Source: Streptococcus gwangjuense (GTDB taxonomy: Bacteria; Bacillota; Bacilli; Lactobacillales; Streptococcaceae). From it: 64,000 bases of DNA. A program made the position numbers and the translations under genes. The DNA lies in contig NZ_CP032621.1 in assembly GCF_003627155.1 (NCBI RefSeq), forward strand, positions 1,840,501 through 1,904,500. Reading direction: 5' to 3'. Each line of letters starts with the position of its first letter. Within the stretch, counting starts at the first letter, position 1. The notes under the pieces were generated by a model. It was not told the origin of the DNA, did not search any database, and saw only the letters and a list, made by a program, of their open reading frames with translations. Below, in pieces: positions 39,706 through 49,578 of the stretch.

Positions 39706-40587
39706 ATGGTAAAAACAATGACCATTGCAACGATTGATATCGGAGGGACTGGGATTAAGTTTGCCAGTCTGACTCCTGATGGGAAAATACTGAATAAGAC
39801 AAGCATTCCAACGCCTGAAAACTTGGAGGACTTACTAGCTTGGCTAGATCAACGTTTGTCAGAACAGGATTATAGCGGGATTGCTATGAGCGTTCCAGGC
39901 GCTGTCAATCAAGATACAGGTGTGATTGATGGCTTCAGTGCGGTGCCCTACATCCACGGATTTTCTTGGTATGAGGCGCTTAGCTCTTATCAGATTCCTG
40001 TCCATCTAGAAAATGATGCCAACTGCGTTGGACTCAGTGAACTACTAGCTCATCCAGAGCTTGAAAATGCAGCCTGTGTTGTGATTGGGACAGGGATTGG
40101 CGGAGCCATGATTATCAATGGTAGACTTCATCGAGGTCGCCACGGCCTGGGTGGAGAATTTGGCTACATGACAACCCTTGCTCCTGCTGAAAAGCTCAAC
40201 AACTGGTCGCAACTAGCGTCAACTGGAAATATGGTGCGATACGTGATTGAAAAATCTGGTCAGACTGACTGGGACGGTCGCAAGATTTACCAAGAGGCCG
40301 CAGCAGGAAATACCCTTTGCCAAGAAGCCATTGAGCGCATGAACCGTAATCTAGCGCAAGGCTTGCTCAATATCCAATATCTGATTGATCCAGATGTCAT
40401 TAGCCTGGGAGGCTCTATCAGTCAAAATTCAGATTTTATTCAAGGTGTCAAGAAGGCTGTTGATAACTTTGTCGAGACCTACGAAGAATACACGGTCGCA
40501 CCAGTTATCCAAGCTTGCACCTATCATGCAGATGCCAATCTCTACGGTGCCCTTGTCAACTGGCTACAGGAGGAAAATCAATGGTAA
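39706..40587 (+). CDS. ROK-family sugar kinase
   Basis: A 293-aa (or 289-aa from ATG 39718) ROK protein. Phosphate loop [11 protein letters not shown] at the N-terminus, catalytic-site segment [10 protein letters not shown] near residue 100 and G-T-G-I-G-G-A. The zinc-binding cysteine motif of bacterial glucokinases/repressors (CxCGxxGC) is absent, so it is probably a kinase of mannose, GlcNAc or similar released by the neighbouring glycosidases. Neither possible start has a ribosome site next to it; the nearest AGGAGG (about 39660) is in the hairpin upstream. The end overlaps the GH20 start. Confidence 0.86.
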   Translation: MVKTMTIATIDIGGTGIKFASLTPDGKILNKTSIPTPENLEDLLAWLDQRLSEQDYSGIAMSVPGAVNQDTGVIDGFSAVPYIHGFSWYEALSSYQIPVHLENDANCVGLSELLAHPELENAACVVIGTGIGGAMIINGRLHRGRHGLGGEFGYMTTLAPAEKLNNWSQLASTGNMVRYVIEKSGQTDWDGRKIYQEAAAGNTLCQEAIERMNRNLAQGLLNIQYLIDPDVISLGGSISQNSDFIQGVKKAVDNFVETYEEYTVAPVIQACTYHADANLYGALVNWLQEENQW

Positions 40588-42461
40588 TTTTTACAGGAAT
40601 TAGCAGTAAACAACATCAAGCTATAGAGTTGCTTCAAAAGCACATTTCTCTACCAGATGTAGAAGTAGCTGTCGCTCAGTCTGACCAAGCCTCTATCTCT
40701 ATCAAGGGTGAGGGTGGCCACTATCAACTAACTTACCGCAAACCTCACCAACTTTATCGTGCCTTGTCCTTGTTGGCAACAGCTCTAGTAGAAGGTGATA
40801 AGGTAGAGATTGAAGAACAAGCTGCTTACGAAGAGTTGGCCTACATGGCAGACTGTTCGCGAAATGCAGTACTAAATGTGGCTTCTGCCAAACAGATGAT
40901 TGAAGTCTTGGCTCTCATGGGCTACTCAACCTTTGAGCTTTACATGGAAGACACCTACCAGATTGAAGGGCATCCTTACTTTGGCTATTTCCGTGGAGCC
41001 TACTCAGCTGAGGAATTGCAGGAAATCGAAGCCTATGCCCAGCAGTTTGATATGACCTTTGTGCCATGTATCCAGACTTTGGCCCACTTGTCAGCCTTTG
41101 TTAAATGGGGTGTCAAAGAAGTCCAGCAACTCCGTGATGTGGAGGATATTCTTCTCATTGGCGAAGAAAAAGTTTATGACCTGATTGATGGTATGTTTGC
41201 CACTCTGTCTAAACTGCAAACTCGTAAGGTCAATATCGGGATGGACGAAGCCCACTTGGTTGGTTTGGGACGCTACTTGATTCTGAACGGTGTTGTGGAT
41301 CGTAGTCTCCTCATGTGCCAACACTTGGAGCGCGTGCTGGATATTGCTGACAAATATGGTTTCCACTGCCAGATGTGGAGCGATATGTTCTTTAAACTCA
41401 TGTCAGCAGATGGTCAGTACGACCGTGATGTGGAAATTCCAGAAGAAACTCGTGTCTACCTAGACCATCTCAAAGACCGAGTGACCTTGGTTTACTGGGA
41501 CTATTATCAGGATAGCGAGGAAAAATACAATCGCAACTTCCGCAACCATCACAATATTAGCCATGACCTTGCCTTTGCAGGGGGAGCTTGGAAGTGGATT
41601 GGTTTCACACCCAATAACCATTTCAGCCGTCTTATCGCTCTTGAAGCGAACAAGGCCTGTCGTGCCAATGATATCAAAGAAGTCATCGTGACGGGTTGGG
41701 GGGACAATGGTGGTGAAACTGCCCAATTCGCTGTCCTACCAAGCTTGCAAATCTGGGCAGAACTCAGCTACCGCAATGACCTAGACCGTTTGTCTGCTCA
41801 TTTTCAGACCAATACAGGCCTATCAGTTGAGGAATTTATGCAGATTGACCTTGCTAACCTCTTACCAGATCTACCAGGCAATCTCAGCGGGATCAATCCC
41901 AACCGCTATGTCTTTTATCAGGATATTCTCTGTCCGATCCTTGATCGACACATGACACCTGAACAGGACAAACCGCACTTCGCTCAGGCTGCTGAGACGC
42001 TTGCTAACATTAAAGAAAAAGCTGGCAACTATGCCTACCTCTTTGAAACTCAGGCCCAGTTGAATCAGATTTTAAGTAGCAAAGTCGATGTGGGACGGCG
42101 CATTCGTCAGGCTTACCAAGAAGGTGATAAAGAAAGCCTGCAAGAAATCGCCAGACAAGAATTACCAGAACTCAGAAGCCAAATTGAAGACTTCCATGCT
42201 CTCTTTAGCAACCAATGGCTGAAAGAAAACAAGGTCTTTGGCTTGGACACAGTTGATATCCGTATGGGCGGACTCTTGCAACGCATCAAGCGAGCAGAAA
42301 GCCGCATCGAGGCTTATCTAGCTGGTCAGATTGACCGCATCGATGAGTTAGAAGTGGAAATCTTACCATTTACAGACTTCTACGCAGACAAGGACTTCGC
42401 AGCCACAACAGCCAACCAGTGGCATACCATTGCGACAGCTTCAACCATTTATACAACCTAA
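40581..42461 (+). CDS. GH20 beta-N-acetylhexosaminidase (GH20C type)
   Basis: A 626-aa intracellular exo-beta-hexosaminidase. The start is ATG 40581 behind AGGAGG, overlapping the ROK stop. The GH20 catalytic Asp-Glu pair is in [11 protein letters not shown] near residue 237. Further motifs are [11 protein letters not shown] and the Trp-rich pocket [11 protein letters not shown]. No signal peptide or LPXTG, unlike the surface enzyme StrH, so it matches the cytosolic pneumococcal GH20C that removes beta-linked GlcNAc or GalNAc. Last gene of the enzyme block; the N-glycan transporter follows. Confidence 0.93.
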   Translation: MVIFTGISSKQHQAIELLQKHISLPDVEVAVAQSDQASISIKGEGGHYQLTYRKPHQLYRALSLLATALVEGDKVEIEEQAAYEELAYMADCSRNAVLNVASAKQMIEVLALMGYSTFELYMEDTYQIEGHPYFGYFRGAYSAEELQEIEAYAQQFDMTFVPCIQTLAHLSAFVKWGVKEVQQLRDVEDILLIGEEKVYDLIDGMFATLSKLQTRKVNIGMDEAHLVGLGRYLILNGVVDRSLLMCQHLERVLDIADKYGFHCQMWSDMFFKLMSADGQYDRDVEIPEETRVYLDHLKDRVTLVYWDYYQDSEEKYNRNFRNHHNISHDLAFAGGAWKWIGFTPNNHFSRLIALEANKACRANDIKEVIVTGWGDNGGETAQFAVLPSLQIWAELSYRNDLDRLSAHFQTNTGLSVEEFMQIDLANLLPDLPGNLSGINPNRYVFYQDILCPILDRHMTPEQDKPHFAQAAETLANIKEKAGNYAYLFETQAQLNQILSSKVDVGRRIRQAYQEGDKESLQEIARQELPELRSQIEDFHALFSNQWLKENKVFGLDTVDIRMGGLLQRIKRAESRIEAYLAGQIDRIDELEVEILPFTDFYADKDFAATTANQWHTIATASTIYTT

Positions 42462-42523
42462 AAACAAGAACACCTTGCCTTGAGCAGAGTGTTTCTCGTG
42501 AAACATCCCTTTCTTAAAAAAGT

Positions 42524-42555
42524 ACTCCACATAAAATAATTTGTGGAGTTTTTTC
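42524..42555 (+). terminator. Terminator of the glycosidase block
   Basis: ACTCCACA (42524-42531) / TGTGGAGT (42542-42549), then T5. Confidence 0.88.
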
Positions 42556-42591
42556 TATAATTAGTAGTTTAACCTAACCTTCAAATAGGAG

Positions 42592-42616
42592 TATACTAAT
42601 AATGTAATCGTTATCA
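42592..42616 (+). promoter_or_regulatory. Promoter -10 and cre site of the N-glycan transporter
   Basis: TATACT at 42592-42597, then TGTAATCGTTATCA at 42603-42616, a full match to the CcpA cre consensus, placed over the start site. Strong glucose repression is expected. Confidence 0.82.
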
Positions 42617-42670
42617 AAAGTCTAAAAAGGAATTTTTAGATGGATATCAAAATAAAAAGGGGAGGAAATT

Positions 42671-43600
42671 ATGAATAAGTTTTCAAAAACCTTGAGAGAC
42701 AACTGGATCTTTCTCTTGATGGTTTTGCCAGGGGCACTCTGGTTGATTCTATTCTTCTACATTCCAGTATTTGGGAACGTGGTTGCCTTTAAAGACTACC
42801 ACATGACCAGTAATGGATTTATAGATAGTATCGTGAATAGTAAATGGGTCGGACTCGATAATTTCAGATTCTTGTTTAGTTCAAAAGACGCCTTTATCAT
42901 CACTCGAAATACTGTCCTCTACAATCTAGGCTTTATCTTTATCGGTTTGATTGTATCAGTAGGGATTGCTATCATCTTAAGTGAACTCCGTTCTAAGAGA
43001 ATGGTTAAGATCTTCCAAACTTCCATGTTGTTCCCTTACTTCTTGTCTTGGGTTATCATCAGTTTCTTTACAGATGCTTTCCTAAACATTGATAAAGGTG
43101 TGTTCAACCATTTCCTAGAATCTATTGGGATGAAGGAAATCAATTTCTACGCTGACTTGGGTATTTGGCCTTATCTCCTACTTTTCCTTGGTATTTGGAA
43201 AGGCTTTGGATATAGCAGTGTCATGTACTATGCGACAATCATGGGAATTGATCCAACCTACTACGAAGCAGCAACCGTGGACGGGGCCAGCAAATGGCAA
43301 CGAATTCGCAATGTAACCATTCCGCAGTTGACACCATTGGTAACCGTATTGACCATTCTTGCAGTCGGAAACATCTTCCGTGCAGACTTTGGTCTCTTCT
43401 ACCAAATCCCCCACAATGCTGGTCAGCTTTATAACGTAACCAACGTCTTGGACGTATATGTTTATAATGGTTTGACTCAGACAGCGGATATCGGGATGGC
43501 TTCAGCGGCAGGTCTCTATCAATCAGTAGTCGGCTTGATTCTGGTTGTCCTATCAAACTTACTTGCAAGACGAGTTGATCCAAACTCAGCCTTGTTCTAG
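42671..43600 (+). CDS. ngtP1: N-glycan ABC transporter permease (LplB-like)
   Basis: A 309-aa CUT1-type permease with six predicted helices. The EAA loop is E-A-A-T-V-D-G-A-S-K-W-Q-R-I-R near residue 200. It corresponds to one of the two permeases of the pneumococcal system shown to import EndoD-released complex N-glycans (NgtS-NgtP1-NgtP2). Which permease is called P1 or P2 I do not recall with certainty. No ATPase is encoded here, so a shared sugar ATPase (MsmK type) must energise it. Confidence 0.87.
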   Translation: MNKFSKTLRDNWIFLLMVLPGALWLILFFYIPVFGNVVAFKDYHMTSNGFIDSIVNSKWVGLDNFRFLFSSKDAFIITRNTVLYNLGFIFIGLIVSVGIAIILSELRSKRMVKIFQTSMLFPYFLSWVIISFFTDAFLNIDKGVFNHFLESIGMKEINFYADLGIWPYLLLFLGIWKGFGYSSVMYYATIMGIDPTYYEAATVDGASKWQRIRNVTIPQLTPLVTVLTILAVGNIFRADFGLFYQIPHNAGQLYNVTNVLDVYVYNGLTQTADIGMASAAGLYQSVVGLILVVLSNLLARRVDPNSALF

Positions 43601-43613
43601 AAAGGAGGAGAAT

Positions 43614-44537
43614 ATGGCAGAAAAGAAAATTAAAAAAGAGAAAATTGATAATGTCGGCATTCACTCCTTCAGTAAGAAAGCAGATATCTTCTTTAGTACT
43701 ATTTCTGGTTTGATCGCCCTCTCTTGTATCCTACCCTTCGTATTCGTTATTGTTATTTCAGTGACAGATGAAAAGAGTATTCTCCAAAATGGATATAGCT
43801 TCTTCCCATCCCAATTTGGATTAGACGGTTTTGAATTTTTGGCACAGTTTAAGGATAAAATCCTCCAAGCCCTCTTCATCTCAGTCTTTGTAACCGTAGT
43901 TGGGACATTGACAAATGTCTTTATCACAACAACTTATGCCTACGCCATTTCACGGACAACCTTTAAGTATCGCAGATTCTTTACGATCTTTGCCCTTCTT
44001 AGTATGTTGTTCAACGCTGGTTTGGTACCAGGCTATATCGTGGTAACTCGTTTACTTCAACTTGGTGATACAGTTTGGGCCTTGATTGTTCCAATGCTTC
44101 TCTCACCATTTAACATCATCTTGATGCGTTCCTTCTTCAAGAAGACCATTCCAGAAGCTATTCTAGAATCCGCTCGTATCGATGGTGCTAGTGAGGCCCG
44201 GATTTTCTTCCAAATTTGTTTGCCATTGTCACTACCAGGTATCGCAACCATCACGCTCTTGACAGCTCTTGGTTTCTGGAATGACTGGTTTAACGCCCTT
44301 CTTTACATCAAGAGTGACAACTTGTATCCATTGCAATATTTGCTCATGCAAATCCAACAAAATATGGACTACATTGCAAAAGCAGTCGGTCTATCTGGTC
44401 AACTGGGAGTTGCTCTACCAAAAGAAACAGGTCGTATGGCCATGGTTGTGGTCGCAACCCTTCCAATCGCGATTTTGTATCCATTCTTCCAACGCTACTT
44501 TGTAAAAGGTTTGACTATCGGTGGTGTGAAAGAATAG
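43614..44537 (+). CDS. ngtP2: N-glycan ABC transporter permease (YtcP-like)
   Basis: A 307-aa CUT1-type permease. The start is ATG 43614 with AAAGGAGGAG upstream; the longer frame from 43545 overlaps the previous gene without a ribosome site. The EAA loop E-S-A-R-I-D-G-A-S-E-A-R-I-F-F is near residue 190. The basic N-terminus (K-K-I-K-K-E-K) is cytosolic. It forms the membrane pore with the LplB-like permease. Confidence 0.88.
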   Translation: MAEKKIKKEKIDNVGIHSFSKKADIFFSTISGLIALSCILPFVFVIVISVTDEKSILQNGYSFFPSQFGLDGFEFLAQFKDKILQALFISVFVTVVGTLTNVFITTTYAYAISRTTFKYRRFFTIFALLSMLFNAGLVPGYIVVTRLLQLGDTVWALIVPMLLSPFNIILMRSFFKKTIPEAILESARIDGASEARIFFQICLPLSLPGIATITLLTALGFWNDWFNALLYIKSDNLYPLQYLLMQIQQNMDYIAKAVGLSGQLGVALPKETGRMAMVVVATLPIAILYPFFQRYFVKGLTIGGVKE

Positions 44538-44640
44538 TGCTTGTCGAGAAAAAACATTTCTCATTTTCCAACTTCCCTTGCGTGAAGTTAAAATCATTAT
44601 ATTGTTTATAAGTTTAAAAATAAAAAAAGGAGTTTTTGTC

Positions 44641-46122
44641 ATGAAAAACTGGAAAAAATATGCTTTTGCATCTGCTAGCGTAGTCGCTTTGGCTGCTGGT
44701 CTCGCTGCTTGTGGAAACCTTTCAGGTAACAAGAAAGCTGCTGACTCAGCTTCAGGTGATAAGACTGTTATCAAAATGTACCAAATCGGTGACAAACCAG
44801 ATAACTTGGATGAATTGCTAGAAAATGCTAACAAAATCATCGGAGAAAAAGTTGGTGCCAAATTGGATATCCAATATCTTGGATGGGGTGACTACGGCAA
44901 GAAAATGTCAGTTATCACATCATCTGGTGAAAACTATGATATCGCCTTTGCAGATAACTACGTTGTAAATGCACAAAAAGGTGCTTATGCTGACTTGACA
45001 GAATTGTACAAAAAAGAAGGTAAAGACCTTTACAAAGCACTTGACCCAGCTTACATCAAGGGTAATACTGTAAACGGTAAAATTTACGCTGTTCCAGTTG
45101 CAGCCAACGTTGCGTCATCTCAAAACTTCGCCTTCAACGGAACTCTTCTTGCTAAATACGGTATCGACATTTCAGGTGTAAACTCATATGAAACACTTGA
45201 ACCAGTCTTGAAACAAATCAAAGAAAAAGCTCCAGATGTAGTGCCATTTGCGGTTACTAAGAACTTCATCCCATCCGATAACTTTGACTACCCAGTTCCA
45301 AATGGACTTCCATTCGTTATCGACCTTGAAGGGGACACTACTAAGATTGTAAACCGTTACGAAGTGCCTCGCTTTAAAGAACACTTGAAGACTCTTCACA
45401 AATTCTATGAAGCTGGATACATTCCAAAAGACGTAGCAACAAGCGATACTTCATTTGACCTTCAACAAGATACTTGGTTCGTTCGTGAAGAAACAGTAGG
45501 ACCAGCTGACTACGGTAACAGCTTGCTTTCACGTGTTGCTAACAAAGATATCCAAATCAAACCAATCACTAACTTCATCAAGAAAAACCAAACAACACAA
45601 GTTGCTAACTTTGTTATCTCAAACAACTCTAAGAACAAAGAAAAATCAATGGAAGTGTTGAACCTCTTGAACACTAACCCAGAACTCTTGAATGGTCTTG
45701 TATACGGTCCAGAAGGCAAGAACTGGGAAAAACTTCCAGGTAAAGAAAACCGTGTTAAAGTCCTTGATGGCTACAAAGGAAACACTCACATGGGTGGATG
45801 GAACACTGGTAACAACTGGATTCTTTACATCAACGAAAACGTTACAGACCAACAAATCGAAGATTCTAAGAAACAATTGGCTGAAGCTAAAGAATCTCCA
45901 GCACTTGGATTCATCTTTAACACTGACAATGTGAAATCTGAAATCTCAGCTATCTCTAACACAATGCAACAATTCGATACAGCTATCAACACTGGTACTG
46001 TAGATCCAGATAAAGCTATTCCAGAATTGATGGAAAAATTGAAATCTGAAGGTGCTTACGATAAAGTATTGAACGAAATGCAAAAACAATACGATGAATT
46101 CTTGAAAAACAAAAAATCATAA
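44641..46122 (+). CDS. ngtS: N-glycan-binding lipoprotein
   Basis: Solute-binding lipoprotein of 493 aa, large for the class, as expected for an oligosaccharide binder. The start is ATG 44641 behind AAAAAAGGAG. Lipobox L-A-A-C near residue 23. Mature start has K-M-Y-Q-I-G-D-K-P-D and Y-L-G-W-G-D-Y, typical of LipO/cluster D-type proteins. Matches the pneumococcal N-glycan receptor NgtS. A 103-nt spacer with a small AACTTC/GAAGTT hairpin separates it from the permease, which could set a higher level for the binding protein. Ends at a strong terminator. Confidence 0.9.
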   Translation: MKNWKKYAFASASVVALAAGLAACGNLSGNKKAADSASGDKTVIKMYQIGDKPDNLDELLENANKIIGEKVGAKLDIQYLGWGDYGKKMSVITSSGENYDIAFADNYVVNAQKGAYADLTELYKKEGKDLYKALDPAYIKGNTVNGKIYAVPVAANVASSQNFAFNGTLLAKYGIDISGVNSYETLEPVLKQIKEKAPDVVPFAVTKNFIPSDNFDYPVPNGLPFVIDLEGDTTKIVNRYEVPRFKEHLKTLHKFYEAGYIPKDVATSDTSFDLQQDTWFVREETVGPADYGNSLLSRVANKDIQIKPITNFIKKNQTTQVANFVISNNSKNKEKSMEVLNLLNTNPELLNGLVYGPEGKNWEKLPGKENRVKVLDGYKGNTHMGGWNTGNNWILYINENVTDQQIEDSKKQLAEAKESPALGFIFNTDNVKSEISAISNTMQQFDTAINTGTVDPDKAIPELMEKLKSEGAYDKVLNEMQKQYDEFLKNKKS

Positions 46123-46165
46123 GATCAATTGATTTCGTGTATTCATTCCTAACTCCTAAAAACTG

Positions 46166-46212
46166 AATCACTGTTTTCCTCAGGTTGGTATGGGGGAGGC
46201 AGTGATTTTTTG
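46166..46212 (+). terminator. Terminator of ngt operon
   Basis: AATCACTG (46166-46173) / CAGTGATT (46200-46207), with further pairing CCTC/GAGG inside, then T6. Confidence 0.9.
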
Positions 46213-46357
46213 AAACGAGAGAGCATAGATATCCATGTTTTTCTTATCACTATTTAACCACTCAGGAAATCTCAAGTAGCATTTAGGATTTGGAGTAAGG
46301 ATTTAGGAAAATATAGCTTATATTAGAGATGTCTCGAGTTTACAAAGGAGAGTTCAT

Positions 46358-47047
46358 ATGAAGAAGTATCAGCTTGTCTTCAAAATAAGCGCAGTCTTCT
46401 CTTACTTATTTTTCGTATTTGGTCTTTCTCAGTTGACGCTTATTGTCCAAAATTATTGGCAATTTTCTTCCCAGATTGGCAATTTCGTCTGGATTCAAAA
46501 TCTCTTGAGTTTGCTATTTAGTGGAGTCATGATTTGGATTCTGTTTAAGACAGGGCACGGCTATCTTTTTCGCATTCCGAGAAAAAAATGGCTTTGGTAT
46601 TCGATTTTGACAGTACTAGTGGTAGTGCTCTATATCTCTTTTAACGTTCAGGCAGCTAAACATGTTCAGTCAACTGCTGAAGGTTGGGCCGTATTGATCG
46701 GTTATAGTGGGACCAACTTTGCTGAGCTAGGTATCTATATAACCCTGTTCTTTCTGACTCCACTTATGGAAGAGCTGATCTATAGAGGATTACTGCAACA
46801 CGCCTTTTTTAAGCATTCGAGATTTGGCCTTGATTTGCTCCTTCCTTCCATTTTATTTGCTCTTCCTCATTTTTCAAGCCTGCCTAGTCTGTTAGATATC
46901 TTCGTCTTTGCAACATTTGGCATCATCTTTGCTGGTTTGACTCGCTATACCAGGAGCATTTATCCTTCCTATGCGGTGCATGTGATTAATAATATTGTAG
47001 CGACCCTACCATTTTTGCTGACTTTTTTACAGAGGGTGTTTGGGTAA
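46358..47047 (+). CDS. CPBP-family intramembrane metalloprotease
   Basis: A 229-aa membrane protein with about seven hydrophobic segments and the CPBP (Abi/CAAX) motifs E-E-L-I-Y-R-G near residue 145 and a catalytic His in F-A-L-P-H-F. Streptococcal members often give self-immunity to bacteriocins or act with bacteriocin loci. It is directly upstream of an immunity-like small protein, supporting this. RBS AAAGGAGAG at start. No bacteriocin gene is adjacent here. Substrate unknown. Confidence 0.87.
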   Translation: MKKYQLVFKISAVFSYLFFVFGLSQLTLIVQNYWQFSSQIGNFVWIQNLLSLLFSGVMIWILFKTGHGYLFRIPRKKWLWYSILTVLVVVLYISFNVQAAKHVQSTAEGWAVLIGYSGTNFAELGIYITLFFLTPLMEELIYRGLLQHAFFKHSRFGLDLLLPSILFALPHFSSLPSLLDIFVFATFGIIFAGLTRYTRSIYPSYAVHVINNIVATLPFLLTFLQRVFG

Positions 47048-47115
47048 ATACTGACGCGAGAGTTAGGAATGATAGTTTATCAAATTTATAAGTGAGTTTC
47101 AGGAGGAAAATGAGA

Positions 47116-47412
47116 ATGACAACATTAAAATGGTTTGCTGGAGGAAGCGAAAGACGTTGTGAAGCCATGACGATCATAAATCATCTATTGGAAGATATAA
47201 AGGATACGCCTCAACTTGCTCCTTTGAAAAATCAGTTAGTGAGTTATAAAAGACGATTAAAGGACGATGGGACCTCTACTCCGTTTATTCTGAGCCAAAT
47301 TAACATTGACATCTCACGTGTATTAATTGATAACAAGCTGACTTTGTCAGAAAGTCAAGCCGAGCAGATAAAGAAATTAAGAGAATTATCTGCGATTCGC
47401 TATGGTTACTGA
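47116..47412 (+). CDS. Bacteriocin immunity-like protein (enterocin A immunity type)
   Basis: A 98-aa helical, charged protein (T-L-K-W-F-A-G-G-S-E-R-R onward; L-L-E-D-I-K, Q-L-V-S-Y-K-R-R-L). Size and pattern resemble the EntA-immunity family that protects against class IIa bacteriocins. ATG 47116 is chosen because AGGAGG ends 9 nt upstream; an ATG at 47110 is too close. It follows the CPBP protease gene with no terminator between. The family assignment is from pattern and moderately sure. Confidence 0.7.
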   Translation: MTTLKWFAGGSERRCEAMTIINHLLEDIKDTPQLAPLKNQLVSYKRRLKDDGTSTPFILSQINIDISRVLIDNKLTLSESQAEQIKKLRELSAIRYGY

Positions 47413-47459
47413 TGAAGTGTAGGGACAGGTCACCCTTCTACAATTTCCAGTCAAATAAA

Positions 47460-47488
47460 TTGCATTCGTTTTCTTAAGCAGGTATACT
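47460..47488 (+). promoter_or_regulatory. trhO promoter
   Basis: TTGCAT (47460-47465), 17-bp spacer, TATACT (47483-47488). Confidence 0.65.
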
Positions 47489-47544
47489 AGTATAGTTAGA
47501 TGAAAAATTCTGAAAATTTAAGAATAGAAAAGAGAACAAATCTT

Positions 47545-48531
47545 ATGGCAAAAGATATTCGTGTCTTACTTTACTACCTTTATACTCCAATTGAAAATGC
47601 AGAGCAATTTGCTGCAGACCACTTGGCTTTCTGTAAATCAATAGGCCTTAAAGGCCGTATCCTAGTCGCTGACGAAGGAATTAACGGAACCGTTTCAGGT
47701 GATTACGAAACAACTCAAAAATACATGGACTACGTTCACAGCCTCCCAGGCATGGAAGACCTCTGGTTCAAGATTGACGAAGAAAGTGAACAAGCCTTCA
47801 AGAAGATGTTTGTTCGCTACAAGAAAGAAATTGTCCACCTTGGTTTGGAAGACAACGACTTTGACAATGACATCAACCCACTTGAAACAACAGGTGCTTA
47901 CCTGTCTCCAAAAGAGTTCAAAGAAGCTCTTCTTGACGAAGATACAGTTGTCCTTGACACTCGTAACGATTACGAGTACGATCTAGGACATTTCCGTGGG
48001 GCTATCCGTCCAGATATCCGCAACTTCCGTGAGTTGCCACAGTGGGTTCGTGATAACAAAGAAAAATTCATGGATAAGCGCGTCGTGGTTTACTGTACAG
48101 GTGGAGTTCGCTGTGAGAAATTCTCAGGCTGGATGGTCCGTGAAGGCTACAAAGATGTCGGCCAATTGCACGGAGGAATCGCAACCTACGGTAAAGACCC
48201 AGAAGTCCAAGGTGAGCTTTGGGATGGGAAAATGTACGTCTTTGACGAGCGTATTGCCGTAGATGTTAATCATGTCAACCCAACTATCGTAGGGAAAGAC
48301 TGGTTTGATGGAACACCATGTGAACGTTATGTCAACTGTGGAAATCCATTCTGTAACCGTCGTATCTTGACATCAGAAGAAAATGAAGACAAGTACCTTC
48401 GTGGATGCTCACACGAGTGCCGTGTTCACCCACGTAACCGCTATGTTTCAGAAAATGAATTGACACAAGCTGAAGTTGTCGAGCGCCTAGCCGCTATCGG
48501 TGAAAGCTTGGATCAAGCAGCTACTGTATAA
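47545..48531 (+). CDS. trhO: tRNA uridine(34) hydroxylase TrhO (rhodanese domain)
   Basis: A 328-aa protein of the YceA/UPF0176 family. By family knowledge TrhO hydroxylates U34 in certain tRNAs, the first step to 5-methoxyuridine in Gram-positives. ATG 47545 gives the usual N-terminus [11 protein letters not shown]; an upstream ATG at 47500 lacks a ribosome site. The N-terminal domain is ferredoxin-like. The rhodanese domain has the loop [10 protein letters not shown] with active Cys184. A Cys-rich C-terminus follows (C-E-R-Y-V-N-C, C-N-R-R, C-S-H-E-C). Confidence 0.93.
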   Translation: MAKDIRVLLYYLYTPIENAEQFAADHLAFCKSIGLKGRILVADEGINGTVSGDYETTQKYMDYVHSLPGMEDLWFKIDEESEQAFKKMFVRYKKEIVHLGLEDNDFDNDINPLETTGAYLSPKEFKEALLDEDTVVLDTRNDYEYDLGHFRGAIRPDIRNFRELPQWVRDNKEKFMDKRVVVYCTGGVRCEKFSGWMVREGYKDVGQLHGGIATYGKDPEVQGELWDGKMYVFDERIAVDVNHVNPTIVGKDWFDGTPCERYVNCGNPFCNRRILTSEENEDKYLRGCSHECRVHPRNRYVSENELTQAEVVERLAAIGESLDQAATV

Positions 48532-48536
48532 GATTA

Positions 48537-48560
48537 AACAGTCCTTAGGGGCTGTTTTTC
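48537..48560 (+). terminator. Terminator of trhO
   Basis: AACAGTCC TTAG GGGCTGTT, one G-T wobble, then a T run. Confidence 0.88.
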
Positions 48561-48616
48561 TATGCTTTTTACTAAAAAATCTAAAGTTTGTTTCTGTATC
48601 TTTCAGGAAAATAGGG

Positions 48617-48639
48617 TATACTATATGTAAACGATTTCA
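48617..48639 (+). promoter_or_regulatory. -10 and cre site of the following gene
   Basis: TATACT at 48617-48622 followed by TGTAAACGATTTCA (48626-48639), a full cre consensus match over the start site. Confidence 0.75.
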
Positions 48640-48652
48640 AAGGAGTCCAGTT

Positions 48653-49513
48653 ATGACGAAAACATTTTTTATTCCAAATAAACAGAGCATTTTAGGAGAA
48701 CAGGAAATTTTGACTGCCAAGTCCGTCTTGGCCTTGGTAGATGGTTTGGAGTCACATAGCTATGATGCTGTCTATCTCCGTCAGCCTCTTAATCGTCTCG
48801 AGTATATCGAGTGTGCGATAGTGGGGCAATCACAATTCCTCTTTAAGGTCAGTTATGCTGATGGTCAAAAGGCTTACCGTGTCGATCTTCCTGACCTACT
48901 CACGAAGACAGACTGGCAGATTATCAAAGCATTTTTAGATGCTCTGCTTGCTTATACAGGAACTGAGATTGAAGGACTAGATGGTTTTGATTTTGAAGCT
49001 TATTTCCAAGCAAGTATTCAAGCCCATCTGACAGACACTGCAGCCCGTTTTACGATTTGCCAAGGAATTTTTAATCCTGTTTTCTTTAGTCATGAGGACT
49101 TGAAAAGCTTTTTAGAAGAAGATGGCTTGGCACAGTTTGAAGCGCGTGTGCGTGCGGTTCAAGAGACAGATGCCTACTTTGCAAAAGTTTCCTTCTATCA
49201 GGATGGAGAAGGCCAAGTGCACGGTGTTTACCATCTGGCTCAAGGGGTCAAGACCGTTTTTCCGAGAGAACCATTTGTACCTGCAGCCTATATTGAGCAA
49301 TTGGTGGATAAGGAAGTCCAGTGGGAAATTGACTTTGTTCAAATCACAGGAGATGGCTCTAAACCAGAAGACTATGAAGCCACTGCCCGCTTGAACTATG
49401 CAAAATTCCTAGAGTCACTACCATCAGCATCTTACCACCAACTAGACGCCAATCAATTAGAAGTGCAACCCATCTTAGACAAAGATTTTAAAGTATTAGC
49501 ACAAGAAAAGTAA
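48653..49513 (+). CDS. Conserved hypothetical protein, unknown function
   Basis: A 286-aa soluble protein, without signal peptide or membrane helices. I do not recognise a domain. The start is ATG 48653 (AAAGGAG upstream); an open frame from 48500 reads through the terminator and trhO end and is rejected. It is acidic and moderately Phe/Tyr-rich. The promoter carries a cre site, so it is probably linked to carbon state. It stands alone between two terminators, in the same position as in pneumococcal genomes as I recall. Confidence 0.85.
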   Translation: MTKTFFIPNKQSILGEQEILTAKSVLALVDGLESHSYDAVYLRQPLNRLEYIECAIVGQSQFLFKVSYADGQKAYRVDLPDLLTKTDWQIIKAFLDALLAYTGTEIEGLDGFDFEAYFQASIQAHLTDTAARFTICQGIFNPVFFSHEDLKSFLEEDGLAQFEARVRAVQETDAYFAKVSFYQDGEGQVHGVYHLAQGVKTVFPREPFVPAAYIEQLVDKEVQWEIDFVQITGDGSKPEDYEATARLNYAKFLESLPSASYHQLDANQLEVQPILDKDFKVLAQEK

Positions 49514-49540
49514 AGCAGGTCAAGTGACTTGCTTTTTTGA
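49513..49540 (+). terminator. Terminator of the hypothetical gene
   Basis: GCAGGTCA / TGACTTGC hairpin followed by TTTTTT. Confidence 0.85.
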
Positions 49541-49543
49541 CAT

Positions 49544-49573
49544 AGAAAAAATCCTGCCATGAAAGACAGGATT
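49544..49573 (-). terminator. Terminator of the leftward membrane-protein gene
   Basis: On the minus strand AATCCTG ... CAGGATT, followed by T6 (complement of the A run before 49550). Confidence 0.85.
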
Positions 49574-49578
49574 AAAGT

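Noticed and set aside
42462-42523. AACAC...GTGTT pairing right after GH20 as terminator
   Set aside because: The stem is short and lacks a T run; the hairpin at 42524-42555 is clearly the terminator.
49514-49573. Two adjacent hairpins considered as a small RNA or repeat element
   Set aside because: They are simply two opposed intrinsic terminators for the convergent genes.
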